From the NCBI RefSeq assembly GCF_021021475.1, contig NZ_JAINWL010000002.1:124001-188000 (forward strand): a stretch of DNA of 64,000 nt, in the 5' to 3' direction. The notes beneath the pieces are model-generated. The model did no database searches. It worked only from the letters and a program-made list of their open reading frames with translations, and was not told where the DNA came from. Of this stretch, positions 1 to 9,038 are shown piece by piece. The translations under genes were made by a program, and so were the position numbers. This stretch comes from Citromicrobium bathyomarinum (GTDB lineage Bacteria; Pseudomonadota; Alphaproteobacteria; Sphingomonadales; Sphingomonadaceae). The number at the start of each line of letters is the position of its first letter. The stretch's first letter is position 1.

Positions 1-1031
1 CCGCGATGAACGTGCGCATGTGGAGCCACGCCGCAGTGCAGGCCAATGTCGCGCGGCTGCGAGAGGCGGGCGTGATCGTGCTCGATCCCGACGAGGGGCC
101 GATGGCCTGCGGCGAATACGGCGCAGGGCGCCTGCCCGAACCGCCCGCGATCTGGAATGCGATCGCCAGCTGGGCGGGGCAGGGTACCGGCACCGAGACG
201 CGCGAGCGCGAGCCTCATGGCGGCCTCGGCGGACTGATCGCATCGCTGATTCCGCGGGGGGGGCGGAAGGCGTCGCCGCAGCCGGACACGCTGCTGGCAG
301 AGAAAGGCGGCGCGGCTGCGGCTGCGCGCGAAGAGGATCGCGGCGCTTTCTACCATTTCGACGGGGCACCGCTGGCGGGCCGCCACGTGCTGGTGACCGC
401 CGGGCCGACGCACGAGCCGATCGATCCGGTGCGCTACATCGCCAACCGCTCCAGCGGGAAACAGGGCTTCGCGATTGCCGCCGCTGCCGCTGCGGCAGGC
501 GCGCGGGTTACGCTGGTCGCGGGTCCGGTGGAGCTGGCGACGCCGCCCGGTGTCACCCGCGTCGACGTGCAGACCGCGCGTGACATGGCGGCTGCGGTGC
601 GCGAAAGCCTGCCCGCCGATATCGCGATCATGGCCGCCGCCGTCGCCGACTGGCGCACGCGCGATGTCGCCGGGAGCAAGATGAAGAAGCGCGGCGACGC
701 TCCGCCCGCGTTGGAGCTGGCCGAGAACCCCGATATCCTCGCCACGCTGGGCGCTTCGGACGCCCGCCCCGGCCTGCTGATCGGCTTCGCTGCGGAGACC
801 GACGATGTGGTCGAGAACGCGCAGGCCAAGCGCGCGCGCAAGAAGGCCGACTGGATCGTCGCCAATGATGTGTCGGGCGGTGTCGGGCACAGCGTGATGG
901 GCGGGGCGCACAACACCATCCACCTCGTCACCGAAGACGGCGTCGAGGACTGGCCGCAAATGCCCAAGGAAGAGGTGGCCATGCGGCTGGTCGAACGGAT
1001 CGCGCTGGCGCTGGAGAACGATAATGACTGA
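1..1031 (+). CDS. coaBC: Bifunctional phosphopantothenoylcysteine decarboxylase/phosphopantothenate-cysteine ligase, 5' truncated
   Basis: This is the second and third step of coenzyme A synthesis from phosphopantothenate. Only the C-terminal ~342 residues are visible; the frame is open to the left edge and the first residues (AMNVRMW) are the substrate-binding loop at the end of the CoaC half. The CoaB half starts near visible residue 120 with the [21 protein letters not shown] signature, and AAAVADWR and KMKKR follow. An Ala/Gly/Arg-rich stretch of about 50 residues (visible residues ~60-115) lengthens the CoaC-CoaB linker compared with the usual enzyme. The stop codon overlaps the start of dut by 8 bases, so the two are probably co-transcribed. 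Confidence 0.95.
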   Translation, partial: AMNVRMWSHAAVQANVARLREAGVIVLDPDEGPMACGEYGAGRLPEPPAIWNAIASWAGQGTGTETREREPHGGLGGLIASLIPRGGRKASPQPDTLLAEKGGAAAAAREEDRGAFYHFDGAPLAGRHVLVTAGPTHEPIDPVRYIANRSSGKQGFAIAAAAAAAGARVTLVAGPVELATPPGVTRVDVQTARDMAAAVRESLPADIAIMAAAVADWRTRDVAGSKMKKRGDAPPALELAENPDILATLGASDARPGLLIGFAAETDDVVENAQAKRARKKADWIVANDVSGGVGHSVMGGAHNTIHLVTEDGVEDWPQMPKEEVAMRLVERIALALENDND

Positions 1032-1482
1032 TACGGTTGGCGTGGCGATCAAGCGCCTGCCGCATGGCGAAGGCCTGCCGCTGCCCGTCTACGCCACAGA
1101 TGGCGCGGCGGGGATGGACGTGTGCGCGGCAGAGGATGTCGATCTCGCTCCCGGCGCGCGCCATGCCGTCGCCACGGGCTTCGCGGTGGCTATTCCGAAG
1201 GGGTACGAGATTCAGGTGCGTCCGCGCTCCGGCCTCGCCTTCAAGCACGGCATCTCCGTGCCCAATGCGCCGGGCACGATCGATTCGGACTATCGCGGCG
1301 AGCTCAAGGTGCTGCTGATCAACCACGGCGACGAGAGCTTCGCGATCCGCCGCGGCGACCGCGTGGCGCAGCTGGTGCTCGCCCCCGTTACCCGCGCGGC
1401 ATTTGCCGAGGTGGACGATCTGGATGAGACGCAGCGCGGGGCAGGCGGCTTCGGCTCGACCGGTGGGCACGCCACGCTCTGA
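1024..1482 (+). CDS. dut: dUTP diphosphatase
   Basis: Hydrolyses dUTP to dUMP and pyrophosphate, which keeps uracil out of DNA and supplies the dTMP precursor. At 152 residues it has the normal trimeric length. All five family motifs are visible: AGMDVCAAE, the [12 protein letters not shown] loop, [26 protein letters not shown] and the C-terminal glycine-rich [11 protein letters not shown] that closes over the active site. The ATG lies within the end of coaBC, and coaBC-dut is a common alphaproteobacterial pair. An imperfect hairpin follows the stop. Confidence 0.97.
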   Translation: MTDTVGVAIKRLPHGEGLPLPVYATDGAAGMDVCAAEDVDLAPGARHAVATGFAVAIPKGYEIQVRPRSGLAFKHGISVPNAPGTIDSDYRGELKVLLINHGDESFAIRRGDRVAQLVLAPVTRAAFAEVDDLDETQRGAGGFGSTGGHATL

Positions 1483-1487
1483 TACGA

Positions 1488-1517
1488 AAAAGGCGGACCA
1501 TGCGGCCCGCCCTTTCC
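1488..1517. terminator. Imperfect hairpin between convergent dut and DUF4136 gene
   Basis: An AAAGGCGG arm faces a CCGCCCTTT arm with one bulged C, followed on the plus strand by TTTCCTGTTTC. It lies between two convergent genes and probably ends dut transcription. Confidence 0.45.
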
Positions 1518-1539
1518 TGTTTCGCATTTCTGCCCGGTC

Positions 1540-2187
1540 TTACCGTTCTTCCGGCTTGATCGAGATGCGCACGGTTTCGCCCGAATTGCCGGGGAAGCCG
1601 GTGAACATCGCGTCGACCAGATTGGGCACCAGATATTGCAGGTTGTCGCTGGGCGAAACGGCCTTGGCCGTGCCTTCGAACAGCCGCTCACCGGTCCGCC
1701 GGTCGTCGATGTCGAGGTCGATCTCGCTGGTATAGACGGTGTAGCTGTCGATCCGGCTGCTGCTGGAGAGCCACGGGTCGTAGTAGCCGTAGCCCCAGTA
1801 GCCGCGCGGGACGAAGGCCCCGGCACGGTAACGATACCAGGGATCGTAGAAGGGATCGCGGAAGCCGGTCCCGGTCGAGCGGACCCGTTCGCGCCCGTTA
1901 TCGACATCGTAGTCGAACCGCACGATCAGGTCGGCATTGGCGGGCGTGCCGGGGACGTAGCCCAGCCGCGCCATCTCACCGCTTACCAGCTCCGCATACT
2001 GGCCGAACTCGATCCCGCCGGCGAGCGAGGGATCGTCCGCGACCACCGCGAAGGTCTGGCCTTGCGGCGCAGGCAGCTGCGCCTGGAAGCGGGAGACGTC
2101 GGCCTGGAAGCCGGTTGCACAAGCGGTCAGCCCGGCACCGAGAATGCCCAGCGCGCCGACGGCAGCGAGAAAACGTGGTTTGATCAT
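1540..2187 (-). CDS. DUF4136 domain lipoprotein
   Basis: An exported lipoprotein of 215 residues. The N-terminus has a hydrophobic stretch ending in the lipobox LTAC, so the mature protein starts at that cysteine. The rest resembles DUF4136 proteins: an extended beta-rich domain with NADLIVRFDYDV near the middle and a Tyr/Gly/Arg-rich loop (residues ~130-155). I chose the ATG at 2187 because it sits directly before the signal peptide; the frame is open for 22 codons further upstream. The function of this family is not established. A possible sigma-EcfG promoter lies upstream. Confidence 0.85.
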   Translation of the reverse strand: MIKPRFLAAVGALGILGAGLTACATGFQADVSRFQAQLPAPQGQTFAVVADDPSLAGGIEFGQYAELVSGEMARLGYVPGTPANADLIVRFDYDVDNGRERVRSTGTGFRDPFYDPWYRYRAGAFVPRGYWGYGYYDPWLSSSSRIDSYTVYTSEIDLDIDDRRTGERLFEGTAKAVSPSDNLQYLVPNLVDAMFTGFPGNSGETVRISIKPEER

Positions 2188-2243
2188 GGCAAGTGCCCCT
2201 GGGTGAGGGGAGGCACTCCGTGGGGATGCCCCCCGCATGACAT

Positions 2244-2269
2244 TACGATTCACGTCCTAGACAGGTTCC
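2244..2269 (-). promoter_or_regulatory. Possible sigma-EcfG promoter upstream of the DUF4136 lipoprotein
   Basis: On the minus strand GGAAC is followed after 17 bases by CGTA, one base off the CGTT consensus. It ends about 57 bases before the lipoprotein start codon. This is a single imperfect match, so it is tentative. Confidence 0.3.
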
Positions 2270-2330
2270 CCTGAACGCTGCTTTAACCTCTTGAAGTCCT
2301 TAACTTTCCTCGACTTAGCGGGATCTGCGA

Positions 2331-3347
2331 TCAGCCACGGACCAGTCCGAGCGCTTCGTAGGTCGCAGCCAGCGTGGGCGCAGCGCGGTCGCGCGCCTTG
2401 GCTGCGCCGCGTGCGAGGATCGCATCGAGCGCCTCGCGATCTTCGAGCAGCTGGTTGAACCGTGCCGAGATCGGCCGCAGCGTTTCGATCAGCACCTCGC
2501 CCAGCGCGGGCTTGAACGCGCCGAAGCCCTGCCCGCCATGTTCGGCCAGCACGTCATCCACGCTCCGGTCGGTCAGCGCGGCGTAGATCGTCACGAGGTT
2601 GAGCGCTTCTGCGCGGCCTTCGAGCCCGTCGCGCTCGGAAGGCAGCGGCTCGGGATCGGTCTTGGCCTTCTTGACCTTCTTCATCACCTCGTCCGGATCG
2701 TCGGACAGGTTGATCCGGCTCATGTCCGAAGGGTCGGATTTGGACATCTTCTTGCTGCCGTCGCGCAGGCTCATGATCCGCGCCGCATCGGGCGGAGTGA
2801 TCGGTTCGGGCAGGGTGAACAGCGGGGCGTCTTCGGTGCAGAAGTCGTTGTTGAACTTCTGCGCGATGTCGCGTGCCAGCTCCAGATGCTGCTTCTGGTC
2901 GTCGCCCACGGGCACGTGGGTCGCCTGGTGGACTAGCACGTCGGCGGCCTGCAGCACCGGGTAGGTGAACAGCGCGACGCTGGCGCCTTCGCGGTTCTTG
3001 CCCGCCTTGTCCTTCCACTGCGTCATCCGGTTCAGCCAGCCCATCCGCGCGGTGCCGTTGAGCAGCCATTGCAGCTCTGCGTGCTGGGGCACCTGCGCCT
3101 GGTTGAACAGGATCGAGCGATCGGGATCGATCCCGCAGGCCACCAGCGCGGCGGCCATTTCCAGCGTCGCGCGGCGCAGTTCGGCGGGTTCGTGCGACAT
3201 CGAGATCGCATGCAGATCGGCGAGGAAGAACAGGCATTCGCTGTCCGCGTCCATCTCGTCCTGCATCCGCACCCAGTTGCGGATCGCGCCGAGATAATTG
3301 CCGAGGTGAAGGTTGCCGGTGGGCTGGATGCCCGAAACTACGCGCAT
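2331..3347 (-). CDS. trpS: Tryptophan-tRNA ligase
   Basis: A class I aminoacyl-tRNA synthetase that charges tRNA-Trp. At 338 residues it has the usual bacterial length. The N-terminus has PTGNLHLGNYLGA (the HIGH-type ATP site), and KKMSKSDPSDMSRI, the KMSKS loop, lies around residue 200. It is the last gene of a minus-strand group secB-murJ-trpS, though 181 bases separate it from murJ and it may also have its own promoter. Confidence 0.97.
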   Translation of the reverse strand: MRVVSGIQPTGNLHLGNYLGAIRNWVRMQDEMDADSECLFFLADLHAISMSHEPAELRRATLEMAAALVACGIDPDRSILFNQAQVPQHAELQWLLNGTARMGWLNRMTQWKDKAGKNREGASVALFTYPVLQAADVLVHQATHVPVGDDQKQHLELARDIAQKFNNDFCTEDAPLFTLPEPITPPDAARIMSLRDGSKKMSKSDPSDMSRINLSDDPDEVMKKVKKAKTDPEPLPSERDGLEGRAEALNLVTIYAALTDRSVDDVLAEHGGQGFGAFKPALGEVLIETLRPISARFNQLLEDREALDAILARGAAKARDRAAPTLAATYEALGLVRG

Positions 3348-3528
3348 GATGAGAGATCTTTCGAAAATCGAACGGATAATGGCTTGGTGCCGGGTTGGCC
3401 CCCGGCGGTCAGATCAAAGCTGACCCAGCCATCGCCAGGCCGCCCGCCCGCGCGTTGCAAAGCGGCGCGGTGCAGTGTTCACTGGCTGAGCAATCCGGTC
3501 CATGGCGGCGAGCCTTATCACACGCAGT

Positions 3529-5133
3529 CTATTCGGCAACATCGTCCGGCCCGTCGCTTGCGGGCACCGGGGTCTTGCGGGTCAGCGTGGTGATGCGCTG
3601 GCGGTCGATCGCGCCGATCGCGAAGGCGATCCCGAAATAGACTGCGCCCGCGCAGACGACGAGCGCGGCGAGCGCGCCCGCCCGCGCGAACAGGCCCGCA
3701 TCGTACCACCCGGTCAGCAGGTCGCGCGTGAACCACAGGGCAGCGCCCATCGCCGCGGCGGCAACCAGCTGGCGCGCGATCCGCCCGACCAGCTTCAACG
3801 GGATGCGGTAATAGTCGCGCCTGACCAGCACCACATAGAGATAGCCGACATTGATCCAAGCGCCGATCACGCTGGCAAAGGCGACTCCGACCACACCGAA
3901 CCGGCCGATCGTCGCGACGTTCATCGCCGCGAACACGACCAGCGAGATGAACGCGGCGTAGACCGGCGTGCGCGTGTCCGACCGGGCATAGAAATTGGGC
4001 ACCAGCACCTTCACCAGAACGTATGCGGGCAGGCCGAGGACCAGCGCGGCGAGCACATTGCCGGTCAGCGCCGCCTGTTCGAGGCTGAAGCGGCCGCCCT
4101 GGAAGATCATCGTGACGAAGGGTTCGGCACAGATGGCGAGGGCGACGGCTGCGGGGATCGTCAGCAGCATGGCGAGCTCGATCGCATCGGACTGGATGCG
4201 ATCGGTCCCCGCCCGATTCTTCGCGCCGACGAACTTGGACAATGTGGGCAGGATCGCGGTCGACAGGGCGATGCCGATGATCCCCAGCGGCAGCTGGTTC
4301 AGCCGGTCGGCGTAATTCATGTAGCTGATCGAGCCGCTGTCGAGCTGGTTGAGGAAGTAGAGCTGGACCAGCGTGTTGATCTGGTACGCGCCGCCGCCGA
4401 TCGCTGCGGGAAACGCGATGATCGACAGGCGTTTTACCTCGGGCGTGATACGCGGCCACAGCAGCCTGGGCCGGAAGCCCTCCACCCGGGTCCAGTAATA
4501 GAGCCAGGCGAGCTGGATCGCACCGCCCACCGTCACCGCCCAGGCCTGGGTGTAGCCCACCTGACGCGTGGTCCAGCCCCATTGCGAAATGGCATGATCG
4601 CCGATCAGCAGGTTCGCGATCAGGACCAGGTTGAGGATGATCGGAAAGCTTGCCCCGGGCGCGAAGCGGCTGACCGAATTGAGCATTCCGGTGAACAGCG
4701 TCACCATGCTGACCAGCGCGATGTAGGGGAACATGATCCGCGCGAAGTCGACCTCCATCGCGAAGTCGGCGGGCGAGGAATCGCCATCGCCGAGCAGGCG
4801 AATGACCAGCGGCATCGCCAGCATCATGACCGCGCAGACCGCGATCAGCACCGGCAGGAACACGCTCAGCACATCATTGGAGAAGCTGCGCGCTTCCTCG
4901 ATCCCGCCGTCTCCATGCAATCGCTTGGAGAACATCGGCACGAAGGCGGCCGAAAACGCCCCTTCCGCGAACATGCGGCGGAAGACGTTGGGGATGATGA
5001 ACGCCTGAAACCAGGCGTCGGTGACGGCATTGGCACCGAGCACGCGGGAGAAGATCATCTCCCGCGCGAGCCCGGCAAAGCGACTGACCAGCGTCAGCCC
5101 GCCGATCGTCCCGACATTCCTGAGCAGGCTCAT
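3529..5133 (-). CDS. murJ: Lipid II flippase MurJ (MviN)
   Basis: A polytopic inner-membrane protein of the MOP superfamily that moves lipid II to the periplasmic side for peptidoglycan synthesis. It has 534 residues and about 14 hydrophobic segments. The N-terminal SLLRNVGTIGGLTLVSRFAGLAREM is typical of the family, as are AFSAAFVPMF and the Arg-containing cavity helices. It starts 38 bases after the secB stop codon, so it is probably translated from the same transcript. Confidence 0.96.
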   Translation of the reverse strand: MSLLRNVGTIGGLTLVSRFAGLAREMIFSRVLGANAVTDAWFQAFIIPNVFRRMFAEGAFSAAFVPMFSKRLHGDGGIEEARSFSNDVLSVFLPVLIAVCAVMMLAMPLVIRLLGDGDSSPADFAMEVDFARIMFPYIALVSMVTLFTGMLNSVSRFAPGASFPIILNLVLIANLLIGDHAISQWGWTTRQVGYTQAWAVTVGGAIQLAWLYYWTRVEGFRPRLLWPRITPEVKRLSIIAFPAAIGGGAYQINTLVQLYFLNQLDSGSISYMNYADRLNQLPLGIIGIALSTAILPTLSKFVGAKNRAGTDRIQSDAIELAMLLTIPAAVALAICAEPFVTMIFQGGRFSLEQAALTGNVLAALVLGLPAYVLVKVLVPNFYARSDTRTPVYAAFISLVVFAAMNVATIGRFGVVGVAFASVIGAWINVGYLYVVLVRRDYYRIPLKLVGRIARQLVAAAAMGAALWFTRDLLTGWYDAGLFARAGALAALVVCAGAVYFGIAFAIGAIDRQRITTLTRKTPVPASDGPDDVAE

Positions 5134-5171
5134 CCGCCCGCCTCCCTACTGGCCCCCCTGCCGGGCGGTGG

Positions 5172-5699
5172 TCAGGCGTTGCCGCCCGGTGCCGCGCCGC
5201 CCGCAGCGGCGTCTTCCGCCTGCCGTTCCTGAAGGCGCTGCAGGTACAGCCCGTTGAAGTCGATCGGATCGACCATCAGCGGCTGGAAGCCCAGATCGCG
5301 GGTTGCGTCGGCGACCACGCGGCGGGCGAAGGGGAACAGGATGCGCGGCGCTTCTGCGAACAGGAACATGTGCATCTGGTCTTCGGGCATGTTGCGCACG
5401 CCGACGAGGCCGGCATAGACCAGCTCGATCACGTAAAGCTGCCCGTTTTCGCAATTGGCGGTCGCGTTGATCTTCAGTTCGACTTCGCTGATCTCGTCGT
5501 TCACCGGGTTCGCGCCGATGTTGAACTGCAGGTCGATCTGCGGCGCGTCCTGCCACTGGAAGCTGGCCGGAGAATTCGGATTCTCGACCGAGAGATCCTT
5601 GATATACTGCGTGATGAAGCCCGCAGTGGGGCGGTTGTCCGCGCCATTGCCGCTGGACGGGGTGTTGAGATCGGTCAGAACGTCGCCTTCGTCGGCCAT
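5172..5699 (-). CDS. secB: Protein-export chaperone SecB
   Basis: A cytosolic tetrameric chaperone that keeps preproteins unfolded and hands them to SecA. It has 175 residues; SecB proteins are usually 150-175. Family features are YIKDLSVENPNSP near residue 33, DLQFNIGANPV, and FLFAEAPRILFPFARRVVADATRDLGFQPLMVDPIDF in the second half (given here only to locate the domain, residues ~115-155). It is the first gene of a minus-strand run and is divergent from timA across a 257-base gap. Confidence 0.95.
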   Translation of the reverse strand: MADEGDVLTDLNTPSSGNGADNRPTAGFITQYIKDLSVENPNSPASFQWQDAPQIDLQFNIGANPVNDEISEVELKINATANCENGQLYVIELVYAGLVGVRNMPEDQMHMFLFAEAPRILFPFARRVVADATRDLGFQPLMVDPIDFNGLYLQRLQERQAEDAAAGGAAPGGNA

Positions 5700-5956
5700 G
5701 GAAGAGCACTCTTTCGAAAGGTTGGGATACCCGGGCGGCAGCTTGACCTTGCGCCCGCGTGGTCGGTGACACGCCGCCTAGCAGCCGCTTTCCCGCCCCG
5801 CAACGGGCACGAACCGCCGCAGCGGGATACTTAGGCAGCCGTTGTGCATTTGATATCGCGCCCTATGTGTGGGATTGAAGGCCCATTACACGAATACAGG
5901 GCTCGGTCGGCTTTGCGGTCGGCCACAAAGGCCCGCAGGATCAGGTACCCCATTCA
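5700..5956. other. Divergent promoter region between secB and timA
   Basis: 257 bases without a coding sequence, holding the upstream regions of two divergent operons. I could not assign clear -35/-10 pairs and see no repeat or RNA gene. Confidence 0.5.
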
Positions 5957-6619
5957 GTGATCTACGAAATCGTCATTCTCGCCATGATCGCAGTCTTTCT
6001 GGGGCTGCGGCTCTATTCGGTTCTCGGCCGCCGGGCCGAGCATGAGGAAGAGCCCGTGCCGCATCGCTTCGATGCGAAGGACAAGCCTGGAATGCCCGCA
6101 TCGCCGCAGACCACGCAGGCCCCGCCGCGCGCGGTGACCGAGCAGGAAGCCAAGCCCGACGTGCTGCCGGTGGTGGAACGCGGCGTGCAGTCGATCATCG
6201 CGGCGGATCGCGGGTTTGACATCACCAGCTTCCTCGAAGGGGCGAAGGGTGCCTATGGCATGATCCTGGAAGCCTACTGGAAGGGCGACAAGGAAACCCT
6301 GCGCGATCTGTGCGACGACTCGGTCTATCAGGGCTTCGCCCAGGCGATCGACGCGCGCGAGGAAGCGGGCGAAACGATGGAAAACCGGCTGATCCGGATC
6401 GAGGATGCGACAATCCGCGATGCCGAGCTGGAGCGCAAGGAAGCGCGCATCACGGTGCGCTTTGTGGCCGATATCGCTGCCGTCACCCACGACCGCGATG
6501 GCAACATGGTCGCCGGATCGCTCGACGATGCGATCGAGAGCCGCGACATCTGGACGTTTGCCCGCCGCGTCGACTCGCGCACGCCGGACTGGCAGCTGGT
6601 CGAAACCGACGAAGGCTGA
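5957..6619 (+). CDS. timA: Tim44-domain protein (TimA type)
   Basis: A 220-residue inner-membrane-anchored protein. It has one N-terminal hydrophobic segment (residues 1-18), a charged and Pro-rich linker (~20-65), and a Tim44-like domain (~70-215) containing DITSFLEGAKGAYGMILEAYWKGD. Alphaproteobacterial homologues are relatives of mitochondrial Tim44; their bacterial role is not settled. The start is GTG, placed right before the membrane segment. Its position divergent from secB and upstream of mltA-smr is the conserved order in alphaproteobacteria. Confidence 0.85.
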   Translation: MIYEIVILAMIAVFLGLRLYSVLGRRAEHEEEPVPHRFDAKDKPGMPASPQTTQAPPRAVTEQEAKPDVLPVVERGVQSIIAADRGFDITSFLEGAKGAYGMILEAYWKGDKETLRDLCDDSVYQGFAQAIDAREEAGETMENRLIRIEDATIRDAELERKEARITVRFVADIAAVTHDRDGNMVAGSLDDAIESRDIWTFARRVDSRTPDWQLVETDEG

Positions 6620-6694
6620 GGCTAGGGCTGAGACTTGGGGGCCCGGGGCGCACGCGCGGCCCGGCCCGATCCATAACGCCGGGGGGAGAGCGCG

Positions 6695-7882
6695 ATGTTC
6701 AAGTGGATATGGCCGCTCGCGGCGCTGGTCGCTCTCTCAAGCTGCGTCGGGCCGGGTGCCGACAAGCCGCCTTTCCCGCCGATCGACAAGCCCGCGCCGC
6801 CCGCTTTCGAGAGCGCGGTGGCTGCCGGAGTCGCGCCGGGGCCTGCGTTCCGTTCGCTCCGCCTCGACGCGGCCGATGCCTCCGCCGCGCTCACCGCATT
6901 CCGCTCCAGCTGCAACTGGCCGTCCGAGAAGGCCGACGCGAGCGGTCTGACCCGGCCCGAAGACTGGCTGCCGGTCTGCACCGCCGCGCTGCGGTGGGAT
7001 GGTGACGCGCTGACTTTCTTCGAAACCTTCTTCGAAACCGCCCGGATCGGCGACGGCACCGCCTTCGCAACCGGCTATTTCGAGCCCGAGATCCTCGGCA
7101 GCCGTACGCGCCGCGCAGGCTACGACGTGCCCGTCTACCGCCTGCCCGAAGATCTGGTGCGCGCATGGCCCGCCGACATGCCCGAAAGCGAGCGCGAGGG
7201 GCGCCCGCCGCTTGGCCGCTACGACGACACGGGCGCTTTCGTGCCCTACTACACCCGCGCAGAGATAGAGGATGGCGCGCTCGCCGGGCGCGGCCTCGAA
7301 ATCGCGTGGGCGGCCGACCCGGTCGAGATGTTCTTCCTCCAGATCCAGGGTTCGGGCCTGCTGCGCCTGCCCGACGGCAGCCGGATGCGGATCGGTTATG
7401 CGGGGCAGAACGGGCGCGGCTATACCGGGATCGGCGGGCTGATGCGCGAGCGCGGGCTGCTGGGCGACGGGCCGGGCCAGTACCCCGGATCGATGCAGGG
7501 CATCGTCCAGTACATCCGCGACAACCCGGAGGAAGGCCGCGCGCTGATGCGCGAGAACGAAAGCTGGATCTTCTTCCGTGAGCTCGACACCTCCGGCCCG
7601 CTCGGCTCGCTCGGCGTGCCGGTCACGCGGCAGAACAGCGTCGCGGTCGATCCGCGCTTCGTCCCCTACGGCGCGCCCGTGGTGCTGGAGATGGACCGCC
7701 CGGTCGCCTCCGGCATGTGGGTGGCCCAGGATACCGGCGGCGCGATCAAAGGCCCGAACCGGTTCGACACCTTCTGGGGCAATGGCGGCGACGCACGCGA
7801 GATTGCCGGCGGAATGAGCGCGCGCGGCACTGCGCTGGTGCTCCTGCCCAAGGGGACCGTCGCGCGCCTGACCGGGCGATGA
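6695..7882 (+). CDS. mltA: Membrane-bound lytic murein transglycosylase A
   Basis: An outer-membrane lipoprotein that cleaves the MurNAc-GlcNAc bond in peptidoglycan to form 1,6-anhydroMurNAc. The 395-residue product has a lipobox LSSC at about residue 17. The MltA domain follows (GTAFATGYFEPEI near residue 120), and the 3D domain (QDTGGAIKGPNRFDTFWGNG, residues ~340-360) carries the catalytic Asp region. A GGGGGGAG ribosome binding site precedes the ATG. The stop overlaps the smr start (ATGA). Confidence 0.95.
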   Translation: MFKWIWPLAALVALSSCVGPGADKPPFPPIDKPAPPAFESAVAAGVAPGPAFRSLRLDAADASAALTAFRSSCNWPSEKADASGLTRPEDWLPVCTAALRWDGDALTFFETFFETARIGDGTAFATGYFEPEILGSRTRRAGYDVPVYRLPEDLVRAWPADMPESEREGRPPLGRYDDTGAFVPYYTRAEIEDGALAGRGLEIAWAADPVEMFFLQIQGSGLLRLPDGSRMRIGYAGQNGRGYTGIGGLMRERGLLGDGPGQYPGSMQGIVQYIRDNPEEGRALMRENESWIFFRELDTSGPLGSLGVPVTRQNSVAVDPRFVPYGAPVVLEMDRPVASGMWVAQDTGGAIKGPNRFDTFWGNGGDAREIAGGMSARGTALVLLPKGTVARLTGR

Positions 7883-8436
7883 GACACGCGCCGCGCGGAT
7901 TGTCTGCCGAAGAGGCGGCTGCCTGGGCGGCGCTGGCGGCGACGGTCGATCCGATTCGCCCCACTCCCGTAGTCCGCGCAGTACCCGTTCCCCCAGCCCC
8001 TTCGCCTGCCCCGCTGCCCAAACAGTCGGCCAGGCCGCCAAAGGCGATCGCGCCCGCGCCGTCCGCAAGGCGTTCCGGCCGCAACCCACCCGGTAATCTC
8101 GATTCCCATTGGGACCGCCGCCTGAAGGCGGGCGAGATCGTGCCCGATGTCAGCCTCGACCTTCACGGCCACGGGCTGGAGCGCGCCTATGACCGGCTGA
8201 TGGACGGGATGGCGCAGGCGCGCAGCATGGATGCGCGCACCGTGCTGGTGGTCACCGGCAAGCCGCGCGGCGGGGACGCCGCCGACCGGGGCGAGCGGCG
8301 CGGTGCGATCCGCGCCAAGATCCTCGACTGGCTCGCGGCGAGCGAACATGGCGGCTCGATCGCCGCGGTGCGCTCCGCACACCGCCGCCACGGGGGCGAG
8401 GGTGCGCTGTACATTGTTCTGAGGAGAGGTCGCTGA
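7879..8436 (+). CDS. Smr-domain protein
   Basis: A 185-residue protein with a Pro/Ala-rich N-terminal half (residues ~15-70) and a C-terminal Smr domain starting at DLHGHGLERAYDRL. The domain includes TGKPRGGD and GAIRAKILDWL. Smr domains of this stand-alone type are nucleic-acid nucleases or ribosome-associated factors; the exact substrate cannot be read from sequence. The ATG overlaps the mltA stop by four bases and the stop shares a base with the next gene, so it is translationally coupled on both sides. Start chosen for that overlap. Confidence 0.85.
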   Translation: MRHAPRGLSAEEAAAWAALAATVDPIRPTPVVRAVPVPPAPSPAPLPKQSARPPKAIAPAPSARRSGRNPPGNLDSHWDRRLKAGEIVPDVSLDLHGHGLERAYDRLMDGMAQARSMDARTVLVVTGKPRGGDAADRGERRGAIRAKILDWLAASEHGGSIAAVRSAHRRHGGEGALYIVLRRGR

Positions 8437-9038
8437 TGAGCCTGCTCCGCTCACGCCCGCTACTGTGCCTGATCCTCGCTCTGCCGGGCGCGTGGATGCT
8501 CGGGCGGTGGTGGTTCACGCCCGATGCCTATGGATACGGACACATCATCGGCGATAGCGGAGACTGGGCGGCGTGGCTGCTGATGGTCACCCTCGCGGTG
8601 ACGCCCCTGCGGCTGGCATTCCGTCGCAACCGGTTCGTCCAGTATCTGATGCGCAAACGGCGCGATCTCGGCGTGGCGAGCTTCGCCTATGCCGCCGGGC
8701 ACACGATCATCTACCTGTGGCGCAAGAGCGATCCCGCGATCATCTTGGATGAGGCGTCGACGCCTTACGTCCTCGCCGGATGGGTCGCGCTGGCGCTGTT
8801 CCTGCCGCTGGCGATCACGTCCAACGATGTCTCGATGCGGATGCTCAAGCGCTCATGGAAGACGCTGCACCGGCTGGTCTATCCCGCCGCGGTGCTGGTG
8901 TTCGTGCACTGGGCGCTATCCGCCTTCGATCCGACCACCGCCTATATCAACATCGCGATATTGGCGGCGATCGAGATCGTCAGGGTCTGGCTGCAATGGC
9001 GTCAGAAACGCGCAGCCAGCGCCAGCGTCAAAGCGTGA
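8436..9038 (+). CDS. msrQ: Haem-binding membrane protein MsrQ (ferric-reductase-like)
   Basis: A 200-residue inner-membrane protein with about six hydrophobic segments and conserved His residues (AGHTIIYLW, LKRSWKTLHRLVYPAA, VFVHWAL) that bind haem b. In other bacteria MsrQ passes quinol electrons to the periplasmic methionine sulfoxide reductase MsrP. No msrP gene is in this window: msrQ here follows smr directly (TGATG overlap). Its partner must be elsewhere or different. The last 11 bases overlap the convergent lipoprotein gene. Confidence 0.85.
   Translation: MSLLRSRPLLCLILALPGAWMLGRWWFTPDAYGYGHIIGDSGDWAAWLLMVTLAVTPLRLAFRRNRFVQYLMRKRRDLGVASFAYAAGHTIIYLWRKSDPAIILDEASTPYVLAGWVALALFLPLAITSNDVSMRMLKRSWKTLHRLVYPAAVLVFVHWALSAFDPTTAYINIAILAAIEIVRVWLQWRQKRAASASVKA

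Noticed and set aside
3502-5232. Long plus-strand open frame opposite murJ
   Set aside because: It is the antisense shadow of a clear MurJ gene in high-GC DNA; the translation is His/Arg/Asp-rich without domains.
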